Assembly (NCBI GenBank): GCA_030272585.1
Contig: BSYQ01000002.1
Coordinates: forward strand, 1,550,001-1,614,000
Length of the DNA stretch: 64,000 nucleotides
DNA from: Bryopsis sp. KO-2023
Taxonomy: Eukaryota > Chlorophyta > Ulvophyceae > Bryopsidales > Bryopsidaceae
Reading direction: 5' to 3'
The notes below the pieces were generated by a model. The model saw only the letters and a list, made by a program, of their open reading frames with translations. It searched no databases and had not been told where the DNA came from. A program made the translations under genes and the position numbers. Shown here piece after piece: positions 57,830 to 64,000 of the stretch; the stretch's first letter is position 1; every line of letters starts with the position of its first letter.

Positions 57830-58610
57830 TTGGGGTGAGGAAGTACCTGGCTTCCTTCCTTTGTTCTTATTCTTTTGGGTTCAATTCCAAGTGGATCTTT
57901 TCAGGGCCAACAATAAGGTCTTTGACTTGTGAAAGTCTCTTTTGTAATACCCTTGACGAAATTCACCCCCCCCAACCATTCTCATGCACATCTCTTTTCC
58001 ACCATCAAAGGAAAGACAAAGATTCTTAACTAATCACACGAAGGTAGTCCTTCTTGCTCCGAGACCAACAACGTTTTTCAGCTATTTGCACGATAAATGC
58101 ACGAAAACCGAGTGTTCACATTGTCACCACCTCCGTCAAGAAATGTGGAATCTTGTCCATGTTATTGAGGAGCTCACGTATGTTATTGTGTATTCGTGGA
58201 AGGAAGTAGGGAATTTGTCTTCCTAGAGTTAAGTACCGTATACGTAGCGACTGCAACAGTATATTTACAATTAAATATAGAGGGGGAAAACCGAACCTTC
58301 AAAGGGAATCAAGGACCTTTATCAAGAATTTCCGATATGTTGTAACGTCGGCGTTTGTTGCCACAAATAAAGTGTTGTATAATCTATGACGCCATTCTCA
58401 TATATAAGGTCACGTATGGGCGAGACGTTGGTTAAGGAAACGCACATCACTGGAATGAACGTTCTCTTTATTTAGACACCACCACAAGGTGCAACCCGCC
58501 CTGTGCGTAAGTATGGACTCTATATCCGATAAATGATCGTAGGGCACTTTTGCTCTTTAGCACAAAACGTATGATGGTCTTCAAGGGTAACGTCGCCGTT
58601 AATAATGGCG
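57830..58610. other. Gene-poor sequence
   Basis: Short plus frames at 57784-58029 and 57984-58226 only. Nothing was recognised. Confidence 0.4.
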
Positions 58611-58614
58611 CCGT

Positions 58615-59230
58615 TGCAACAACCATACTATGGATCCGATCACGATTTGATCGGTCGCCGATCAGATAAGGCAGGGCCGATCACCGATCTGATCGACCTG
58701 ACCACTGGATTGGTTGTTTTTGATCGGCCTGATCGTGATCGGTCGATCAAAATCTGCCTGATCGTGATCGGCCGATCAAAATCAGCGGATTAGGCAAAAA
58801 CGGGGGTTTAGGCCCGCTAGGTCGAATCCCGGTAGGTCGAAAGTACGAATACGGATGAATCATCCGTGATCTTCGGAAATTCACAACACGTGCGTATTCG
58901 TCAAGCTCGTCGAAATATAAAAAAACGACGATGGGCGCCGGCGCATCGGTCGCTTCGGTCGTGCGGTTGATGCAGAACCCTAACGCGACCCTAAACCCCC
59001 GGACAAAAATAAAGATGACCGACATATGGGACACGAATACGCACGAGTTGTGAATTTCCGAAGATCACGGATGATTCACCCGTATTCGTACTTTCGACCT
59101 ACCGGGATTCGACCTAGCGGGATGACACCAAAAGAGGTCGCGGCGCTTGATTGACATCGGGATCGGGATCGGCGCGATGCCGATTATGATCGGTTGATCA
59201 TCAGCGCCCGCATCTGATCATCGATCGTAC
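58615..59230. mobile_element. GATCGG-lattice element with central fold-back
   Basis: The outer parts (about 58615-58790 and 59150-59220) are packed with GATCGG/CGATCA words on both strands, like the other MITEs. The centre holds inverted arms at 58813-58900 and 59034-59121. The ends and target duplication could not be fixed, so the limits are approximate. No transposase was seen. Confidence 0.6.
58813..59121. repeat. Inverted repeat with 88-bp arms
   Basis: The left arm 58813-58900 (starting CCCGCTAGGTCGAATCCCGG) is the reverse complement of 59034-59121 with two differences seen by eye. A 133-bp loop separates them. Such similar arms imply recent formation or correction between arms. Confidence 0.9.
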
Positions 59231-59919
59231 ATGCAGGTGAGTCACGTGGGCACATCGCAGATTCGGTTGCTGTTAATCGTTCTGGTGAGCGTTTTACTCT
59301 AACGTCTCATCAGTTGTGATGGTTATATGCTCCCTTAGGTATTGTTGCTACCTCTTCTTGACGCGACCTTTGATCAACCTTGGGACCCGTGCTCGAACTA
59401 TTGAAAATTGGAAGGAGATAACGGCCCAACACTTGGATTTTTTTTGTAGAAACAAGTATGGGACTTCATCTCGTCCCGGGGCTGATAGAGCTCTGCATCG
59501 ATACAGCGTTTCATAGAGTCTGAGGTATGTGATTTAGGTGAATGTCGAATCTGTTGATCGTAGCTCAGTGCCAGCCCTCGTCAAATTCTGATGGAGTTGA
59601 TAACCTTGGTGATGTTGGCCTTTTATTCCTCCAATTTATTCAACACCTCTTGTATCGTGATTTCCATATTCCGATGAAGATAAGAATCAGGTGTCCTAGC
59701 TTTAGGGAAAGACTTTGATTGAGACCGTCCGCAATCTCACCAACATCCGTTAACTTGGCTCCTAGCAGGTGCATCACATATAACAAATTCACCTGTGAGG
59801 CTTGCATTAGGAGTAATCTCATCGTTTAGGCAGAGCCCATGCCTTTTCTTTTCGAATCGTAAAATTTTGTGGAACGCCTCGTGTTTGATCGAGCAATGTT
59901 GAAGATTGTATGTAACAAA

Positions 59920-60255
59920 CAGTCATGGGCTGCACAGGACAAACCCCTTGTTCTGTGCATCGCATAGAACAAATTCTGTACAGTTCTGTGCACCCTGTGC
60001 TGTTCTGTCCTATGGAGCGCAATTCCACAGGCCAGGACAGGACAGACTGTCTGTGCGCGGAGCAGGGTCGGACCTGTGAGCACAGACTGCACAACACAGG
60101 GCAGAATGTGCATAGAAAGTGCACAGAAAGTGCATAGACACGGTGTGTCCTGTGTTGTACAGTCTGTGCGCTTATGCGCACAGGTCCGACCCTATTCCGC
60201 GCACATACAGTCTGTCCTGTCCTGGCCTGTGCACAGGGGTCTCAGCGCATGACTG
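59920..60255. mobile_element. hAT-type MITE, family W, copy 2
   Basis: The 336-bp element begins CAGTCATGGGCTG and ends CAGCGCATGACTG, in the opposite orientation to copy 1. The flanks GTAACAAA (59912-59919) and GTATCAAA (60256-60263) match at seven of eight positions. The interior has the same TGTGCACAG-type lattice. No coding capacity. Confidence 0.88.
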
Positions 60256-60320
60256 GTATCAAATAATAAAACTTGGTCTTTCAGATTCATTTTTCATTCT
60301 CTTTTGTACGTGCGAGCTGA

Positions 60321-60790
60321 TCACGGCTTTGGCGTTGTGGTGGTGTCTTGCCTCGTGGGTTGATCGTCCACAAGTCCCAAGTCGTTTTTGTTGCGACTAC
60401 TTCGGAATTTCTGGGCCGTTTTCTCCTTCACCATCACAACGTCGAGTGTTTCATGCTCCTCGGGCTCCCTCCAAAAAGATCGTTGTGGAGCAGTAAAACT
60501 TCGGTCATCGTTTTCTTCCGCCATCATCATAACTCGATTGACATGAAACACAGTCCTTTTCTTTTTATCAACGGCTTTTACAAAATACAACTATGCTAGT
60601 GGCGTCCACAAAAGAGTGTTTTTTTTTTTGAAGTGGTTGCTTTTATTTTAATCTTATCTCGAATAAAAATATGGTCCGTTGGTGAGCTTAGCTCTTCAAT
60701 CTTGTTCAAAAAACATGCACGGTACTGGTCAACTAAACCGAAAAAAACCCCAAACTTTTTGTTCCAAACTATTTGGGGCGCCTTTAACAC
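60321..60790 (-). other. Unidentified coding-like relic
   Basis: Two successive minus-strand frames read like protein: 60596-60790 (GLVDQYRACFLNKIEELSSP) and 60321-60590 (KAVDKKKRTVFHVNRVMMMA, then an acidic/polar tail). They may be neighbouring parts of one transposon or gene ORF. No family was recognised. Confidence 0.3.
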
Positions 60791-61269
60791 TTCAGCCCTT
60801 ACTTACTTCTTTGTATTGAACCTGATCTGCTCCGTCATTAAGGCCTTGCGCAATGAAAAGCAACTCAGATTAGCGCTCAAAATCGAGGTCGTCAATGTTT
60901 CGAGAACGAAAAATCGTGGAATCATATTAATCATCACTTGACTTATCGTCAAGTTTTCCCCGAGCAAGCACAATTGAGTGCGTTAATTATTTTTTTTAAT
61001 ATCTCGGCGTCAAAAGAATCTGTGTCTTTGATATGACAATAGGTTTGTACGGCATCGCTGATTTATTCTCTGTATAGCCTCTTAATTCTACTCGTCATTT
61101 TTCTACGCGCGCAAACACTTTTCCACTATCATCCTTAGAGAACAAAGTTCCCGCCCATAGAAGAAGAAAAGAAGGTATCGGGACAACAACTGATAAGTTC
61201 GGTTTCAACTTCCGGAACCTATACGAGTTTATGTAAGAGGGTCTTTCGATCCTCTAGGGTTTACCTTGC

Positions 61270-61520
61270 TCCTAAAGCCCACAACACGACCACCCTTAAT
61301 CACGATCAACATTTAATAGAGTAATGTAGTCAAACGAAACATGTTTCAAACGCTCAACCACCCTTAATCACGATCACGGATAGCAACCAGGTTTCAACAC
61401 TCGAAGCGAATAACGGCAAGCTTTCAACACTTAGAGCGGATAGCAACCAGCTTTCAACGCTTGAAGCGGATAATGTAGACAACGGAACATGTTTCAAACG
61501 CTCAAAACCACATGCTAAAA
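61270..61520. repeat. Degenerate short tandem repeats
   Basis: The phrase CACCCTTAATCACGATCA occurs twice (near 61292 and 61360), and a unit like TTTCAACACTTAGAGCGGATAGCAACCAGC recurs three to four times at 61388-61475. GGAACATGTTTCAAACGCTC-like text also recurs. This is old, imperfect tandem amplification. Confidence 0.6.
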
Positions 61521-61529
61521 AGTACACGC

Positions 61530-62425
61530 GGGTGTCGATAATGCCATCAACACCCTATAACACCTCAACATGTAGGGGATAATGAACTCCAACTCTGAAG
61601 GCATGGCATGGCATGGCGCCGGAATGCCAAAATGACTTTGATGCCCTGATATCTAATTGAATAACTCGCAATACTTCCGTCGTCTCATTCATTATGTCCC
61701 AAAACTTTTATTGCTAATAATTTTCGTAGGTGTGAGTTAAGTCAGAACTTCTAAATTTTTATTCGACTTCACATGATAAAACCTTTCTTTCCGCGACAAA
61801 CAAATCTTTTTATACACGCTTTTTTTTTTCTTTTTTATTCCAAAAAGAGGGGATCGGATAGATCGCAAGAAAAAGGGGGAGGAAGGATGTTAAAAAAAGA
61901 CCCTTGCAACTTTGATTATGTTGTGATGATAAGTATCCCCTCCCCATCACAGCAAAGTAAAATCGTCCCGCCCAAACGATTAAAAAAATTGAATTCCGAG
62001 GAGTGGCCTAGTTCTTCTATCCACTTCTTAAAACGAAAAGAAACATCCATGAATGTGTACAAAAACTAAGTGTGTCAAAAATTTCAGCTGAAAATTAGCA
62101 TATTCATCAACTGGCTTTTAAAGTAGCGCAACCCGATGTCATGTTTTTATTCCAAGTGTTTTCTATCGCGTTTTAGTTGCCTAAGTATTGATTGATTATC
62201 GAAATGGAGGAGGGAGTATAGTCCTGTGAGGGAGCAATATAGAAGAAAGCTTCCATTTTAAAATTCCAACTATATTCTAACGAGTTGTTCAATCTTAGCT
62301 AAAAAGGCTATAAGCTATCCCTAACCATCTCAATAGAACTCACGACGAGTTTGCTAATTCCTAGACGGTGAATACCTGGCCGTGGGGCCAACGCTCAAAA
62401 CCCGTGCTTTTTTTTTTTTTTTTAA
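61530..62425. other. Gene-poor sequence
   Basis: A 98-codon plus frame at 61773-62069 and a CATGG repeat near 61603. Nothing was recognised. Confidence 0.4.
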
Positions 62426-62428
62426 TAT

Positions 62429-62680
62429 TCAGAGTGGTGGAGCAGCAAGTTGATCCCTCGCTGTGGGACACCACCAAGGCCCTTGCCAACGCCGCCGAAA
62501 GCAGGTTGATCCCTTGCTGTCGGACACCACTAAGGCCCTTGCCAACGCCTCGACACAATTTGTAAAGTGCTCGGGAAGCTCCCAAGTCGGGTTACTAAAC
62601 CCGGTCCATTGAATTTTATGCCACAATTGATTCCCACACCGGGACTCGCCAACAATATTTTCCACCTTGAACATATGTCT
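62429..62680 (-). mobile_element. Chromodomain relic, likely from a chromovirus
   Basis: The minus-strand frame contains FKVENIVGESRCGN and IQWTGFSNPTWELPEHF, matching the chromodomain pattern (V-E-x-I-V, then W-x-G-F-S/x-x-T-W-E-P/L). Chromodomains of this kind sit at the integrase C-terminus of Ty3/Gypsy chromoviruses, and also occur in host chromatin proteins. No integrase, reverse transcriptase or LTRs were recognised beside it, so it is a small broken relic of unknown age. A 56-bp tandem duplication (units from 62450 and 62506) lies over its downstream part. Confidence 0.55.
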
Positions 62681-62689
62681 ATGTGTGTG

Positions 62690-63300
62690 TGAACAACCCT
62701 CTTTTTCAAGGTCACAATCGTAACAGACAAATAAGCAACTAGGGGAGGAAGATGAGTAAAACTATCATCGAAATGTCGAGGCCCTCGCAGTTTTGGTTCA
62801 AATCAAATGTACAACAAAAGCTGGATAACTTGCTCTGCGACGTTAAACTTCCATCAGCGGAATTGAATTTATTGTCGAAATATCCTTCCTTTACCCACCA
62901 AAATCTTTTCACTTATAGTCGCAGTTTCCCCATGTTCTCGGTATTTTTGCCTTATGATATTTGTTTGCCTATCTTATTTTGTCAATCTTAACAAAATATT
63001 TCAAAAGTCGTTTAATCATTTCGTTCAAGAAATTCCCTTACTTTTTGGACGTTGCAAAGTAATCTCGTTTCATAATTTTTTGATCAGTCTCAAAAAATCC
63101 GATGACAAATGTTCAAGGCTTCCATTCTTGCGAATATGAGTGATCAAGTGCTGGTGTTTGTGGAACTTGTTTGTCGACAAGCCACTTGGAAAGAATTCTC
63201 CAAGAACCTCCAACATTCGCCTACGGAATGACGAAGACACTTTTAGATTATCATTTATTATCTTTTATTCTTTTAAAGCTAAAGGATATTTATAAAATTA
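62690..63300. other. Gene-poor sequence
   Basis: Short plus frames (62752-62991, 62954-63139) only. Nothing was recognised. Confidence 0.4.
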
Positions 63301-63309
63301 TAAAACAAA

Positions 63310-63850
63310 TCTAACCTATGCAGCATCATCAGATCCTCATAAAAATCGTCCAAAGCGCCCGAAGAAAACGCTTTTCCTCTCTTTTAATGGTAGACCACAT
63401 TGTACAAGGCAAACAACTCTATGAACTCATGGTTGTTGTGGGTACAAAGACCATCAACTCATGGTGGTTGTGCGTACAAAGACCATCAATGCAGTGCGGC
63501 ATAGCTTGAATTATTGTCCGATGCTCCTTTGCTTGAACCCCGGTGTGACCTCCAACGTAGAATCCAGCACATGTGTTTGGGAAGTTTTCCGATATCGGCA
63601 TAGCTTTCAATCTCCCATTCAATTCTTTTACAAGCCCCCGGCGATCACCATATTTCTTGAAATAGTCCGGAATGCTGTCCACAAGGTAGAGAAACAACCC
63701 CAGGTCGTCGACATGAACAATATCGTATCCAACAATGGTGTAAGGGTTGCTCGTCTCGAGTGTCGAATCTCGAAAACCCCACAATCAGCAAACCACCGGA
63801 TGTGTGGCATATTGCTTGGCCAAGGCGATCTTCTCACTACCATTCTCAGC
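63310..63850 (-). pseudogene. Plavaka-like DNA transposase fragment
   Basis: The minus-strand frame contains NPYTIVGYDIVHVDDLGLFL, then YLVDSIPDYFKKYG, LNGRLKAMP and GGHTGVQAKEHRTIIQAMPH. The D-x-x-H-x-D-D-L-G motif followed by a short spacer and an F/G-G...K-E/D-h-R/x-I block is the pattern I recall for Plavaka (KDZ/CACTA-related) transposases, abundant in basidiomycete fungi. The 5' part of the gene is not visible and an in-frame stop lies just upstream of this block. A 32-bp direct duplication (63427-63490) falls within the frame. It is a broken copy. Confidence 0.45.
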
Positions 63851-64000
63851 TGATTGAATTTCCTCGAATCTTTGAATTTGCTCGGCTTGAGTTCGTTATG
63901 ATGCCCGAACCTCGATGTTATTTCGTTCCTTCACGTCACACTGCTGACATGCCCAACTGTATATGCAAGTGAAGTCATGACATTCAAGATCATCAGCCAC

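Noticed and set aside
61270-61520. A CRISPR-like array
   Set aside because: The repeats are imperfect, directly abutting and without unique spacers; the context is eukaryotic.

Overview
The window is nuclear DNA from a eukaryote. There are spliceosomal GT-AG introns of about 50 to 215 bases, long gene-poor stretches full of decayed transposons, several MITE families and no operon-like packing. The organism cannot be named from sequence alone. A Plavaka-like transposase fragment, short introns and short-word palindromic MITEs would fit a repeat-rich fungus (basidiomycete-like) or an alga; this is inference. No rRNA gene, intact tRNA, CRISPR array or organellar gene set was seen.

Layout. (1) 1-11.7 kb: transposon-derived DNA with one MITE (2698-2939), a repeat shared with 46.6-47.3 kb, a candidate three-exon Cys-rich gene (5938-6665) and broken coding fragments. 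(2) 11.7-14.2 kb: a zone dominated by A runs. (3) 14.2-24.5 kb: a gene island holding a tail-anchored leucine-rich-repeat gene (minus strand, three exons), a divergent multi-exon gene of unknown function (plus), a small two-exon single-pass membrane protein gene (plus) and a Gly-rich minus-strand candidate at the right edge. (4) 24.5-26.2 kb: a T-run zone. (5) 26.2-47.3 kb: a second transposon desert with C-run-ended, nested and tRNA-like-containing MITEs, diverged large repeats, a LINE-like reverse transcriptase fragment, an OTU protease fragment and a compositionally distinct block at 36.0-37.5 kb. (6) 47.3-51.3 kb: a second island made of a broken Gag-protease retroelement relic, a membrane/coiled-coil ORF, a two-exon gene whose 5' part is repeated as an inverted copy about 260 bp away, and another inward-facing two-exon gene. 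(7) 51.3-52.6 kb: a T-run zone. (8) 52.6-64 kb: a third desert with two copies of one MITE family, an 88-bp-armed fold-back, a chromodomain relic and a Plavaka-like transposase relic.

The strongest observations are structural. At least six insertions end in short inverted repeats and, in five of them, are flanked by exact or near-exact 8-bp target duplications. Four of the families start with CAG and are packed with a family-specific short word on both strands. One insertion has its empty site elsewhere in the window, one sits inside another, and one carries a tRNA-like pol III promoter. The islands are bordered by A/T-run zones whose skew has the same orientation relative to the outermost inward-facing gene. 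Gene models were built by eye from splice signals and phase agreement; names are withheld where no family could be recognised.
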